The notes below the pieces were generated by a model. That model was not told the origin of the DNA. It worked only from the letters and a program-made list of their open reading frames with translations, and made no database searches. Below are positions 21,118 to 32,542 of a DNA stretch of 64,000 bases, in pieces. Origin of the DNA: Shinisaurus crocodilurus (taxonomy: Eukaryota > Chordata > Lepidosauria > Squamata > Shinisauridae); NCBI GenBank assembly GCA_021292165.1, contig CM037888.1, positions 33,685,091 through 33,749,090 on the forward strand, in the 5' to 3' direction. A program made the translations under genes and the position numbers. How positions within the stretch are numbered: the stretch's first letter is position 1; every line of letters begins with the position of its first letter.

Positions 21118-22857
21118 CTCATCTTAGGCATGGCAAAGGGTGGCTTCGAAACCGCCCCAGAATCCTACAACAAGCCCCCGCCGCCGGATGACTTTGCAAA
21201 CCCAGCCACTCTATGCCGGTGGGGTGAGTGTGTGGATGGATGCATCTGACTGGGGCGTGGCACGTGTAGTGGCTTTGGCCCCACCCACTGTGGGCATCCA
21301 GCCCCTGGAAGGTTGCCATTGAGGGGAAGCAGCCTTCATTCTTCCCCACTGCATTTGGTACTTGGACATTTTTATCAAGCCCTTAGCTCAGTATTCCTCA
21401 AGCTAAACAAAACTCCAACTTTTTCAGACTTTCCCCATTTCCTATTATTCCTAATATATCAAATCCTTGATTTATCTGCTTCCATTTTTTAGACATCTGC
21501 ATCTGCATAATTTAAAAAAAAAAAAAACCAACTCTGAAAAGTTAGTGATTTTAAAGCCAACTTCATTCTTTTTGACACTTGCTTTGAGAACATTTGGTCT
21601 TGGCTTCCTAAACAAGTTTTAGCAGCTTAAGAATATGGTGTTCTCAAACACGTCGTCATCCCCTGAAATATTTAGCAGCATTTTGCAAAAAAATTTCACC
21701 AGCCAGTTGTTTTCCTTTGGTGCATCTCATCTGTAACGAGGCACAAATAGCTTTAAACACACAATTACCGCCAAAATGTTGTTCATATCAAGTGCCAATG
21801 TATGACGGATTCCGTGCTGCTGCTCAAATCATTTTTTAACAGCAAGGACAACATGGAGAAGTGCTATATTCAGCATTCAGCCTAAAGACTGGAGGAAGTG
21901 ATTTTGTTTGGCAGATTAAATGCATTAGTTTAAGACGAAATGTGCTAAGATAACATAGTTCTGAAAGGTGGTTGGAAGCAAATAGCTCAGTGTGAAGAAT
22001 GCAATAGGTGTGACACTGAAATTTCCTAAAGGACAAAAGAGAATTCTAACGGAACTCTTGGCAAAAGTCTCCAACCAGTTCTCCTGCAGGAGTCCCACCG
22101 AAATGGATGGGAGATGTGCGGGGGCAGGGGAGTCAGCTGTGCCGTCTGTAGCTGGTTCCAGACTGGACCCCTCCTTGCATGGTTCAGCAGTTGATCTCTT
22201 TTTTGTTGCTTGTGACTGGCATGGAGGAATAGCTGTGGCTTGTTGTTTTATGTTTGTTCGTTTGTTTCTTTGTTTGCTAGCATCTTCCTATTGTACATTC
22301 CATCCACAGGAGTGGGCCGTGTAAGATAGACTGGGTCACGCACGGTATACGTTACTTGTCGCTCTCCTTGCCCCTCCAGTTACTCCCAGCCTCCCTCCCC
22401 GGTATCTCCTTCATTCTGGGCATGTGGACAGGTGAATGCTCACCTGTGCACGCAGCTTCTTTTAATTATTATTATTTTTTAAACCAGACGTGCAATATTT
22501 CAATATGTCTAAATTTGGAAAAATGGAGCGGAAATTATACATGGAGATATTTATTGCTGTATTGTCCACTATGCTAAACCACACTGCGATGCCTTCTTCT
22601 TGCAGAACATGAGAAGATGGCACTGGAGAAGGCAAATGTTACGCATGCAGGCCCTGGACCACATCTCTTGAGCGACGTGTGCCTGCAGAAAACTATTCCA
22701 AGGGCCACCGGACAGAGTATTGCTGCACTGACTATGCTTGAAAACGAAGGGATGCCACATCATTGGTGAGCATTGGTGGGAGCATTGGTGGGAGCATTTT
22801 GTGATAGGAATTTGGGATGATGAACGGCGGATTCTCCACTCCCGGATGAGCAGAAGT
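21118..22857. other. Unassigned region
   Basis: No recognised transposon in 1.7 kb. Positions 21360-22010 are AT-rich single-copy-looking DNA. Around 22765-22795 the unit GCATTGGTGG(G)A is repeated three times in tandem. Short frames show no domain. Confidence 0.4.
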
Positions 22858-22885
22858 GTGGAGAAAAAGCATCAGAGTTTCCTGC

Positions 22886-22918
<33 letters not shown>

Positions 22919-23548
22919 CCTCACGTGTAAACAAGTATAATCCCAGCTGGGGGCTGGGAAATGCAAAATGTACATAGCTTCCTCTGATGGCACCTCAGAG
23001 GCTCCCATATCTTGGTGTCTCTGGTGCCACAGCCATTCGCATGCAAATGTGGCCCAAGCCCTCTAGTCATGTGAACCACTCCTCCCCTGCCTGGGCCAGA
23101 TGAAGTTCATCCTGATTAAAGACACCTGGGCTACTGAAGGGGGGGGGGAGAATCTATACTACGGCTGGGGCCTTTGGGTTTCGTTGTTGTGGTCTCCACG
23201 CGAAGAAGCGTGGGGTAGGGCTTTTGCTGAGGCAGCCCTGAAGAGGACCACCAACCCCTAAGCAAAGGAGAGTAAGTGCTTAGGTATTTATGTAGTAAAG
23301 GAACTAGCTTTGTTGTTTTATAGCTCTACTGAGTGTCTCCCCACCTTTTCTCCTTCCCTCAATTCCCACCTTTTGTTGTAATCTGTTTACCTTAAATAAA
23401 CTTTCCTGGTGGTTCAGTGCTAAATCCAGTGTATAGACCGAGGGCAAGGCCCTGAGAGAATCAGGTCAAGACGGCAGAGCTAAGGCTGGCAGTTTTGCAC
23501 CTTTGATCTCTGGTCTTGAGTAAAGGACCGGTTGGCAGTCCTTTCACA
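22858..23548 (+). mobile_element. Solo LTR, family D, TSD AGAAG
   Basis: A 691-bp LTR starting TGTGGAGAAAAAGC and ending CCTTTCACA, flanked by perfect AGAAG (22853-22857, 23549-23553). (CA)n at about 22888-22916, 31-58 bp inside the 5' edge, repeats the arrangement of the other families. AATAAA is at 23395-23400. No interior follows. Beyond the ends and general layout it shares little with families A to C. Confidence 0.85.
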
Positions 23549-23553
23549 AGAAG

Positions 23554-24058
23554 CACCCTCTTCGAACTTGCCGATCTGCTCCAGCTCCAGCTCCAGCAGC
23601 AGAGAACCATCAAGGGGGGAAACATTTCTATTGAGAAAGATGTGGCTATTGATCTTGAGTACGACCGTGAAGCGGCCATGCAGTCGGTCCACAAATGGAG
23701 CTGGCTGGTCCATTGTGGATGAGATCATACTGGAAGTGTGTTTCATGATTGAGCACCTGCTTTTTAAACAGACTGTTGGGGGCCTCAGTTATATATTATT
23801 ATATTATATACAATATATATTATGTTATTATATTAGTTATATTATATTATATTATATTATATTATATTCTGGAGTGCATGCTTAGCAGTGGGACTAGATG
23901 TTTCTTCTTCTTCTGAGAAACTGTGTGATCCACCACTGAACATTACTCCTTTGATGTATTTATTATGGGAATGTTGTGGAAGGTTGGTAATTAAAAAAAA
24001 AATGATTTGCAGGGCTTGGACACATCCTATATATATATATATATATATATGGTACAGA
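23554..24058. other. Spacer with AT-rich simple repeats
   Basis: An (ATATT)-type tract spans about 23788-23870 and (AT)n about 24028-24050. No gene. Confidence 0.6.
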
Positions 24059-24063
24059 CATAT

Positions 24064-24939
24064 TGTGGAAGAAGGGGGGGCTGGCTGGCCCGCCACACCC
24101 CCACCCTTTCCTACTCCAAAGGAACCAAGACCCCCTGAGATCTCAAGGTACCAGATTGCCAGCCTCAGCTGTCTGCAATCCTACTTGGATCTCTGTTCAG
24201 GGACTCGCCTTTAATTTCTGTAACTTGGATTTAGATACTGAACCAAGCAGAGCAATCCACAAACACCATGTGGGGTAAAACCAGGACAAGGTTTATTCTG
24301 GTAGCATTTTACAACAAGATTAGGGAAATGAGAGAAGCACACAAAATAAAGAGAGAGACACTTTAGTACACAGTAAAGCTGCAAAACAATAAAACCTGAT
24401 TCCTTAATATCTCTCAGGCATACACCTATGTTACCTGAGGGTATTCTCTTCAAAGGTTAAATCCAGCACAGCCTTGCCGCCCGATAGAGAATTACCACAC
24501 CTACCTGAAGGTCCGAGATGGGTAAACTCCTACAAGGCTTGCCTTCACTGGAGCCCTCATTTCACCAGGAGCTAACTGGGGTCGGATCCTGATGGGGGCC
24601 TCCCCAAAGGCTTGGGCCTCTCTTTGGCTTGCCGCCATCACCCAACAGCCAGGGTAGCTGGTAGCCACGCGATCCAGGACAGACAAAGACAGACCACGCT
24701 TTGGGAAATATACCTTCCCCCCCTCCCCCCCTCCCTGTAGCTCTGCTGCCTCTCAGCCAATCAAGATCAACTTCACCTGGCCAGGCAGGGGGAGGGAGAC
24801 TCATGAGTCATGGCTTACTGGGCCTGAACTACATCTGCATATGAAAGCCCTCAGCCTGGCTCCTCCAGACTTCCAAGCACCATCCCTTCTAGAGGAACTA
24901 TGCACACCCCACCCCCAGCCTTTAGCCGGTTCACACATG

Positions 24940-24983
<44 letters not shown>

Positions 24984-25010
24984 AACCCGCAAAGGCTCTT
25001 TTTCTCCACA
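24064..25010 (-). mobile_element. Solo LTR, family C, TSD CATAT
   Basis: A 947-bp minus-strand LTR of the same family as 6852-7960, with blocks in the same order (GGCTGGCTGGCCCGCCA, CTACTCCAAAGGAA, CTTACAACAAGATT-type, TTTGGCTTGCCGCC). Perfect 5-bp duplication CATAT (24059-24063, 25011-25015). PolyA signal at 24292-24297 (complement), and a long (GT)n at 24943-24980, 30-67 bp from the LTR 5' edge. Confidence 0.9.
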
Positions 25011-25019
25011 CATATGTTA

Positions 25020-25207
25020 CTCATTCATTCCATACAGATGGCTTTGCACAGGTGGGGTTCCCCCACTGCATGGGTATTGTTGATGGGATGCCTATCTCAA
25101 GTTATGCCCCCATCAACCAGGCAGAGGAGGATATCAACAGAAAAGTCATGTTCCTGGCTCAGTCAACTTCATCACTTTCCTCTTGTGAATTTGAACAGGC
25201 TAAATAG
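25020..25207 (+). pseudogene. PIF/Harbinger-like transposase fragment
   Basis: The frame reads VGFPHCMGIVDGMPI followed by INQAEEDINRKVMFLAQ. This resembles the core of HARBI1-like DDE transposases, where a FP-x-x-x-G-x-(I/V)DG-x-H-I block carries the first catalytic Asp and an (Y/I)NRK block follows about 20 residues later. The usual H after DG-T is not kept. Only about 50 codons are recognisable; no terminal repeats were found. It abuts the LTR at 24064-25010 but is unrelated to it. Moderate to low certainty. Confidence 0.5.
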
Positions 25208-25374
25208 GACCCAAGGAGAGAACTGTCTGTTCAAAATGTAGATGAAATGTAGATTTCCTGCTAAGGGTGAGGTTTTTGTCTTATTTCATTTCATTCCATA
25301 TAACTTAATTTGGAAATATCTTAAAAACTTGTGAATTATTCTGGTATCACGGTCACAACACAAGAAATAAGCAT

Positions 25375-25418
<44 letters not shown>

Positions 25419-26711
25419 ATTTTTATTATAGCCAACTCTTTCTTGTTTCACCTGTGAATTAAGATTGCACTTACAAGATATACAGTGGTTTAAATGAAGA
25501 AATAACTCCTGCAATGAAGATACAACCTGTATAATAAATTGAAATACAACTTATTAGCTGATGAAGTAATGAAACAAGATCTGTAACCGGTACACTTGTC
25601 TGTCTTTTGGTATCTTATGTGTTGTGTCATTTGTTATTTATGGTCATATTTGTGACACAACGTGTATTATTGTTTTGTCTGTGTTTCTGTATATTTTTGT
25701 TCAGTATTATATTTATAAATATATAAGTTCCAGTGCTATTTATGAAGTATAACTTCTATACATGTATAATTTCCCTTGGTGTGTGACCGCTTATTCCTGG
25801 GCTCCTGGGCCTTGAGCATTATCCTGTTAGCTTGTTCCGGAGCTCCCCTCCCTTTTTCCTTTGCAAAATGTAGATGAGAAATAAATCAGCAGGGAAGGGG
25901 CTTTTCCAAACCATCCCAAGCACTTGTCATCAAACAGCATGATGATGGGGGCAACTGGCTCTGTTAGAATATTACAGAATACGTAACTCCCGTTCCGTTG
26001 TCAGGCTGTATTAAGGGAACAACCTTCGGAGTTAATGCAGACAAACTGTGTGGTTTGGTATTGTGGTTTTCTGGGGACCTCCGAATTCCGTTGCTTCAGC
26101 AGAGTCTCTGCCTCTGTTTAGCCACAACTGTCCGTTCTGAGATAATAGTAGTAGTTACTTGAGCCTTAGACATCTTTCAAATGCAAAAGTACATATAAAG
26201 CTTCTTGAGGCAAGGGCCTCCTGCTCCCAGGTCTTCCTGGGATGTCCAGATTCCACTTTCCACGGCTATCTCTCGCCAGAACTGCTCATGTGAAGGAATT
26301 GATTTTAGGTCCTGTCTGCAGGCATTGTTGATCAGCTCTCATTCGGGTTCAACTGGCACCTGTTCGACTGTGAAACCTCCAGTGGCGAGTCGGTCTCTCA
26401 GTCAAAGCAGGCTCTGGCCTATGACAGCTCAGAAGGGAAATACAGATTAAAGGTGTTAATCTTTAAGTCACCCACTGAACTCTCTGTTGTTTTTCCTGGT
26501 CCTTTCATCCCCCTCCTTCAGTTCCTTTCTAGCTTCTCTTTTCCCTTTGATTCGAACACAGCCCCATGGGAGACACAAGCTCGTCACAGGTGCTTTCTCG
26601 GGGACAAGAGCAGATGAAATGCTACACATCTGCAATTTTGGCTTGCTCTAGCCAAGCCAGCTTTCTTCTTCGGTCTCTGATTGAGGTAAGGACCTGGAGA
26701 GAACAGAAAGC
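25208..26711. other. Unassigned region with CA/TA microsatellite
   Basis: (CA)n then (TA)n at 25379-25418. Positions 25420-25780 are AT-rich with repeated TGTGT / TATTTAT words. No gene recognised. Confidence 0.4.
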
Positions 26712-26719
26712 ACTAAAAG

Positions 26720-26854
26720 CAGTGTTCTCCAACCTTGGGTCCCCAGATGTTTTTGGCCTACAACTCCCAGCATGCCCCAGCCAGCAGAGCTGGCTGGGGC
26801 GTGCTGGGAGTTGTCGGCCAAAAACATCTGGGGACCCAAGGTTGGAGAACACTG
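26720..26854. mobile_element. hAT MITE family 1, 135 bp
   Basis: Palindromic element with flanks ACTAAAAG (26712-26719) and CACTAAAG (26855-26862), an 8-bp duplication altered by one A-run indel. Confidence 0.88.
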
Positions 26855-26862
26855 CACTAAAG

Positions 26863-27301
26863 CTTTCTGTTGATTTCCATATGCATAAATCCACCACTTT
26901 CATCCACCACTTTGGAAACATGCCTATTTATTCCGAAATTGAAAACAAAATGTTACATTAATTTTAATAACTGTCAATATATGTGATGCCTTTTGATGCC
27001 CATTTTGTGTTCCTGCATCAGGTGCCCCTGTTACCATCACCACCACCACCCCACACACACACTGTTGGATTCCCCCCCCGCCCGCCCCCCCATAATCAAC
27101 TGTTGCACTCAGTTGGGATTTTGTGCTGTTGTCAATTGGAAGTCATGAAAGGGTGGTCGGTCGGTGCCCAGTTCCAGTGACCAAACGGAACAGATGGCCC
27201 AAGTCATTTTGATGGCTGAGGCAGAAAATCCAAATGGTAGCCCCATCGTGGTAAAAAAATACGGTTAGAGATGTATCCATTTGCTGGCCTTTATTGTATT
27301 G
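26863..27301. other. Unassigned spacer
   Basis: Cytosine-rich stretch at 27030-27090 and AT-rich flanks. Nothing recognised. Confidence 0.4.
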
Positions 27302-27548
27302 TATTTATTTATTTATTTTATTACATTTATACCCCGCCTTTTTTCCTACATGGAACTCAAGGCGGCTTACATAATCCTCCTCCTCCTCTCCATTTTATCC
27401 TCACAACAACCCTGTGAGGTAGGTTAGGCCGAGAGGCAGTAAATGGCCCAAAGTCACCCAGTGAGTTTCATGGCTGAGCGGGGACTAGAACCCAGATCTC
27501 CCGAGTCCCAGTCCAACACTCTAACCACTACGCCACACTGGCTCTCAC
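27302..27548 (-). mobile_element. CORE-SINE (MIR-like), full length, minus strand
   Basis: On the minus strand it opens with a tRNA-like head carrying A box (complement of CCACTACGCCAC at about 27526-27537) and B box (complement of GGGACTAGAACC at about 27480-27492). A CORE-like middle with CCTACCTCACAGGGTTGTTG-type sequence follows, then GCCGCCTTGAGTTCC and an AT-rich tail at 27302-27325. Structure as at 33846. Confidence 0.88.
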
Positions 27549-28688
27549 TGGATTGTAGCCACAAATCAAGCACCTGAAGCAGGTTGCTTCATCCTGCCCA
27601 ATGGCTGGGCCAGCCCAGTAGTCTGCTCCCAGTCTGACCAAGCCTTCGATCAACAGGGGCTTGCCAAAAGAAAGGGAGCCCATGCCAAAGTCAGACCCTG
27701 CACAGCCACAGCTCAAGGGTGCCCTTCTCTCTCCCCTTCCTCACAACATGGCGCATCCCCAGTGCCTTGCAGGCCAGCTCCGCTGCATTGCGCCGTTATT
27801 GTCCTGTAAACTGGAGCCATAAAAGCATAGGCATCAGAGCGGCAGCCACGGACCGGCTTGCTAATGTGCCAGTCTAATGAATATGAATGGTGTCTTCATA
27901 ATGTAGCGTTGTATCATTAAATTCTTTCACACCTCAGCAACCATGGAAAGGTTACTCGGAATTAAATGTAAATTACATATTTACTGGAACGAAACAGATT
28001 GGTGTGTCATTTCTTTGAAAAACATCATCTAATTTAATAATGGCACAAACTTTCCTCACCATAACCCAGGCCCCGCCCCACCGTTCCTGCAGGGTTGAGG
28101 GCCCTCACAGTCTCCAGGGGGCTGCCAGCCGCCCTTTTGCGCCTTGGAATCCCTCCCTTGGATCCGGTGGGTGTTCCCTGCATGGGAAATGGGTGTTCCC
28201 CTGTATTCTGTTCATGCCTTTCTCTGTAATGAGACCATTAAATATGGTGTTCAATTGTGTTATAAAACAGCAGATGTGTCATGTACAGAGCAAGTGGCTT
28301 TAACTCTTCAAACAGTTGGAGGGGAAACTCCAACATTTGGTAAATGACTACTGCTAGGAACGCACTACATGACTGCAATATCCAAGGATAATTCCAAGGA
28401 TCTTTGTTGCAAATTTAAACTGATTTTGAGCCATTTTCAACCTGTATTAATTGTTGCAGTTTTCTTCCCCCTCTGCACCAAAGCGATACCTGGAAATTGT
28501 CATTTGGAGGGTGTTCCGACTAAGGATTCTCTGTTAGTAATTTCTTCTAGACATTTCACTACAGAGCCAACCATTCCTTGAGGGGAAAGAATACTTGAAT
28601 AGGGTTAGATTCATCATATAGACATCAACACAAGTCTGCAGTGCTCAGTGTCTTGCTTTAGTTGTCTCTGGTGTTCCCCAAAGCAGTG
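27549..28688. other. Spacer, includes AT-rich single-copy-looking DNA
   Basis: Positions 27790-28040 are AT-rich, non-repetitive and contain TAAT/ATTA-type words without simple repeats. No coding region recognised elsewhere. Confidence 0.4.
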
Positions 28689-28696
28689 CTCTAAAG

Positions 28697-28781
28697 CAGT
28701 GTTCTCCAACCTTGGGTCCCCAGATGTTTTTGGCCTACAACTCCCAGCATGCCCCAGCCAGCTACGCGTTGAAGAACACTG
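28697..28781. mobile_element. hAT MITE family 1, internally deleted, 85 bp
   Basis: Left arm complete; most of the right arm is lost, leaving GAAGAACACTG. Flanks CTCTAAAG (28689-28696) and TCCTAAAG (28782-28789) are an imperfect 8-bp duplication. Confidence 0.82.
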
Positions 28782-28789
28782 TCCTAAAG

Positions 28790-29025
28790 AGAAGCGCCAA
28801 GACCTAAGCCTACCAATACCACCCCATCTGACCTCAAAGACCTATTCCTCAGCCCAAAAGGGATGTAGAGCTATTGAGCTCCTTCAACCAGCCCTGTCAA
28901 TCTTTTCCTCCACCTGTCTTGGCTGCTCAGCTGTGTATTATAGGACAGTATGGTGACCAAGACTGCTCTTCCACCAGATATAATGAATAGCATGTGTTCA
29001 GGACAGGCAATGACTGGATTTGCAT
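28790..29025. other. Unassigned spacer
   Basis: Short stretch between MITE and CR1 tail; nothing recognised. Confidence 0.4.
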
Positions 29026-29158
29026 GAATCATAGAATCATAGAAAAGTAGAGTTGGAAGGGGCCTACCATGCCATCGAGTCCAACCCCCTGCTCAACGCA
29101 GGAATCCAGGTCAAAGCATACCTGACAGATGGCCGTCCAGCTGCACCTTTAATGCCTC
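29026..29158 (-). mobile_element. CR1 3' UTR fragment, minus strand
   Basis: Starts with the tail complement (AATCATAGAATCATAG) and continues with the CR1 UTR and the last codons of ORF2. 5'-truncated at about 130 bp. Confidence 0.9.
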
Positions 29159-29343
29159 CAGAGTGGGAGACACGACAACCCATCATGTGTAGCTAGCCAC
29201 GGTGGACTGCAGTATCATGTGAACCTGGACTGCTTCCCACAGGGTGGCTTGTTTGTGGGCAACAAACCACCCTGACAACCCATAGCTTGCTGTAGGGCTT
29301 GATGGGTTCCTCGCGGGGGGGGGGAGAAGGTGGGATATAAATG
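29159..29343. other. MITE-like scrap and SINE/L2-like tail
   Basis: Contains GTGGCTTGTTTGTGGG and CTGACAACCCATAGC words like the palindromic element at 52082. Then GGGTTCCTCGCGGG and GGTGGGATATAAATG resemble the 3' end of the CORE-SINE or an L2 tail. An LTR is inserted directly into this tail. Confidence 0.4.
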
Positions 29344-30129
29344 TGTGGAGAAAGCCTGAGCACACATGGCTGAGTGAACCCTGACATAGTTTCCCCTTTA
29401 GCTGACCCACCCTGCATTCCCCCATCTTTCTACATAATCCCCACCCTGGGGGGCAGGAGTCACAGTTCTGAGCAGACCGGTTGTACGTGGTCACATCTGC
29501 ATACTCTCAATAGGGCGCATTTACATCTACCCTCCAGGGAGGGCATGAACATTCCAAAGGTGGGAAGCAGTCTCAAAGAGCTGCAAAGTACCCCCAAAGT
29601 ATCCAGGAGATGCCAGCCCCCAAGAGGCACCCCCACACACAGGGCGGAGTCAGCCCACCTGGTCATCGAGGGCGGGGAGGGGGCCGAGCGAGGGTAGAAA
29701 ACCAAGCCCTGGAAAACAAGTTGGTTGTTGGGAACACGGTGCAGGCTTGCACGGATCCGGTCCCTGACTCCGGTCAGGACCCAGCAATCTCCAACCCCGG
29801 GCACAATGCCCGGAGACTGGCTACACAGTCCGCTATGCTAGAAGCAGTACGGTAAGTCAGAGTCTCTGATGTAAGGTTACCCCTCTGTATTGAGCTAAGC
29901 CTACCTTGTAGCTGAATTGAAGCCTTCCGCTTCTGTTATCTTTATTAACTTCCATGTTTATGGTGTGAAATTCCTGTAGTCTATTAGTTCCGCTCCATTA
30001 AACTCTTTGAAACGGATTAGCTCGTTGCCTCCCTGTATTCCTGTGTGATCCAGTGTCAAATATCATTAATGCCCAGGTTTACAGTCCTGGGGAGCCGCGT
30101 ACAGGACCAGGGGACACCGGTCTGCCACA
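29344..30129 (+). mobile_element. Solo LTR, family B, TSD AAATG
   Basis: A 786-bp LTR starting TGTGGAGAAAGCCTGAG and ending CTGCCACA, with perfect 5-bp duplication AAATG (29339-29343, 30130-30134). Shares CAGTCTCAAAGAGCTGC and the CTATTAGTTCCGCTCC block with the LTR at 31374. ATTAAA at about 29997 is the likely polyA signal. It lies in the same orientation as the LTR 1.2 kb downstream, but each has its own TSD. Confidence 0.88.
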
Positions 30130-30134
30130 AAATG

Positions 30135-31368
30135 TAATAAAAGAAATAAGTAGAGAGTTGCCAATCCGTGTCAAGTTCATTCCCCCTCAAAGTAGCCCTT
30201 CAGTTCTACCCACTTTCAGCTGAACTCCTGCATGAGCCCTGCAGCACCTCCCAGGCTCCACAAAGAGAAAGTTTTCTGTACTAAGCTGTAGACTCCGACT
30301 TGCTTGGTGTCCCCAGCACCCATGGTGCTGAGCTTCTCAAAATCCAGCACAGGCGATGTCAAACCCTAGCTTGGCTCGAGGTTCCCAGGGCAGGCACATA
30401 CTGGAAGGATGGGGGGGGGGGGCATCCATCCAACTACACAGGATCAAAATAGGCTTATTGTGATCCTGCGTAGTTGGATGCAGCATCTTGCCATATATCT
30501 AGGTGTGTTACCCATGAGTAAAAGATTACCTACTTGGGAGTCTGTCCAGGGCAATAGCCAAGGGAGCCAAACTCCCACCACAGGGGGCAGGTGTGCTCAC
30601 ACCCTTGTATTAATCCTTCAACTTTGGCTCGCAAAATTCTAGAGGACAGACAGACATCAGTCTGCTTGTCTGCTTTTCTGTTTAGTTGCTGGCCATCGGA
30701 ATGCTGGATCCCTTCCACACCCAAAGAGCCAAACTTGGGATCAAACTTGGGATCCTTGTCAGGGTTCATCTCTGCCCAGACCGCATATCTGGCATCTCCA
30801 CAGAAATGCGTTGGGAGCAGGGCCCCTTAGCAAAATCCAGACCTGCCAGCAACCCCGAGGACTTCGCTGGCCCTGCAGAGCCTTCCAGTGCCGACATTCC
30901 AAGCACAGGACCACAGGCCTCCATGCGACTTGCTGCAGAAAGTGAGGAGTGGATTGGCTACTGCTGGCCTAACTAGCCAGTGGATTAGTCCCCACAGAGT
31001 CATACAGATTCTCTCTTGTTTATCTATTTATTAAAAAAACAAAACCAAAAAAAAACCCATAAGCAGGCCATCCATCAAGAACTTAACCATTTATTGCCAC
31101 AGACTGAAGCAGTACACACCAGAGATTGTTCAGCATTAGTAGTTAACTGCGCCAGGGAGACAGCATAAGCAGTGGCTTGTGGGGTAATTAGAAACCCTCC
31201 GGAAAAATCACAGCACCTTCTCACCACCACGAGATCAGGAGGTTGAAGCAAGTTCATACATGGCTTTAGTTAAGGGAGAGCCGGCTTTTCCTTTGTGGAA
31301 AAAGGATTCCAGCTGATCCAAAAGATTTCCCACACCCTCACCTGTGATTAGTCATGTTTGTGTGTAAA
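30135..31368. other. Unassigned spacer between two family B LTRs
   Basis: No gag, pol or env similarity and no primer-binding site after the first LTR, so it is not a proviral interior. Contains the hairpin at 30427-30480. Frames here (30591-30976) show no domain. Confidence 0.5.
30427..30480. repeat. 20-bp inverted repeat (hairpin)
   Basis: Arms 30427-30446 and 30461-30480 are complementary with one mismatch, with a 14-nt loop. It follows a G-run at about 30411-30422. Confidence 0.85.
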
Positions 31369-31373
31369 TAAAT

Positions 31374-32173
31374 TGTGGAGAAAGCCTGAACGCACCATAG
31401 TGACATGAACCCGGACATACCGTAGTTTTCCCCTGGCGCACTGACCCTCTCCCTCTGCATAATCCCCACCCCGGGGATAGGAGACACAGTTCTGGTCAGA
31501 CAGGTTGTAGGGGACCACATCTGCATACCCTCAATAGGACACATCTGCATGAATCCACAAGAGGAGGCATTACATCCTGAAGGTAGGGGAAGCAGTCTCA
31601 AAGAGCTGCAAAGTATCTCTAAAGACACCGGTAAACCCAAGGCGCCACCTTTTCCCGGGCAGGAATAAGCCCACCTGATCGCCAGAGGCGCGGAGGGGGC
31701 GTGAAGGGTAGAAAAAACCCCTGCCAGAGTCAGAGAGTTGCGGGGAACTCAGGACGAGCTGACATCTTCCAACCCTAGCACTGGCTAGGGCCAAGCAGTT
31801 CCTTACCCCGAGCGCGGCAGGCTCGGAGCCGGCTATGCAGACCGTTACGCAAAGTCCGTAAGTTCAGAGTCTCTGGTGTGAAGTGACTTCTTACTGTTGT
31901 AATATGCTATGCCTCTGGTGTGAAGCTTCCTAGTGATTCAGGTCACAACCTGGTTTTGTTTATAGTGCAACATTCCTGGAAGTCTATTAGTTCCACTCCA
32001 TTAACCTTGTAGTAAATAAAGTCTATTCTTTGGTTTAAATACGGTTACATGCTATTTTTAGGTCGCGGTTGGATTTAAATCGCTTGTGAGCCCCGTAAAG
32101 GGCAATATCTCAGTGCCGGTTAACCCGTTAAGTGCTGAACTCGCGCCGAAGACCCGGTTGTTGGTCTTCCACA
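31374..32173 (+). mobile_element. Solo LTR, family B, TSD TAAAT
   Basis: An 800-bp LTR starting TGTGGAGAAAGCCTGAA and ending TTGGTCTTCCACA, with perfect duplication TAAAT (31369-31373, 32174-32178). AATAAA at 32015-32020 is followed by a U5 whose end (GTTAACCCGTTAAG, CGAAGACCCGG) matches the partial LTR at 1-273. No interior. Confidence 0.92.
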
Positions 32174-32178
32174 TAAAT

Positions 32179-32373
32179 GTTGAGGGTATTTTTGGTAGCC
32201 ATTTGTCCTTCCCTTTTTCGTCTTAAGAGAGCAGTTGGCCTTGCATCACTTTCTTGACATCTCCTAATGTGGCTTCAAGGAGTTGCACATTTTCTGTAAT
32301 TGGACTCAAGCAATTGTACGTTTCTTTCTAAATGATTAATGAGCTGCATTGAGAAGTGCTGAGGAGAACGTCT
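32179..32373. other. Unassigned spacer
   Basis: Nothing recognised. Confidence 0.4.
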
Positions 32374-32542
32374 AGAATCATAGAAAGGTAGAGTTGGAAG
32401 GGGCCCACCAGGCCATCGAGTCCAACCCCCTGCTCAACGCAGGAATCCAGGTCAAAGCATCCCTGACAGATGGCCGTCCAGCTTCACCTTGAATGCCTCC
32501 AGCGTGGGAGAGCCCGCCACCTCCCTAGGTAATTGGTTCCAA
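32374..32542 (-). mobile_element. CR1 3' fragment, minus strand
   Basis: Tail complement, CR1 3' UTR and about 20 codons of the ORF2 C-terminus (complement of CTCCCTAGGTAATTGGTTCC encodes the NQLPREV block). 5'-truncated. Confidence 0.9.

Noticed and set aside
6852..25010. Two same-strand family C LTRs as ends of a 16-kb provirus
   Set aside because: Different complete TSDs (ATTTT and CATAT) on each LTR and the sequence between is unrelated repeats.
29344..32173. Two same-strand family B LTRs 1.2 kb apart as one provirus
   Set aside because: Each LTR has its own matching TSD (AAATG and TAAAT) on both sides, and the spacer has no retroviral coding, so they are separate solo LTRs.
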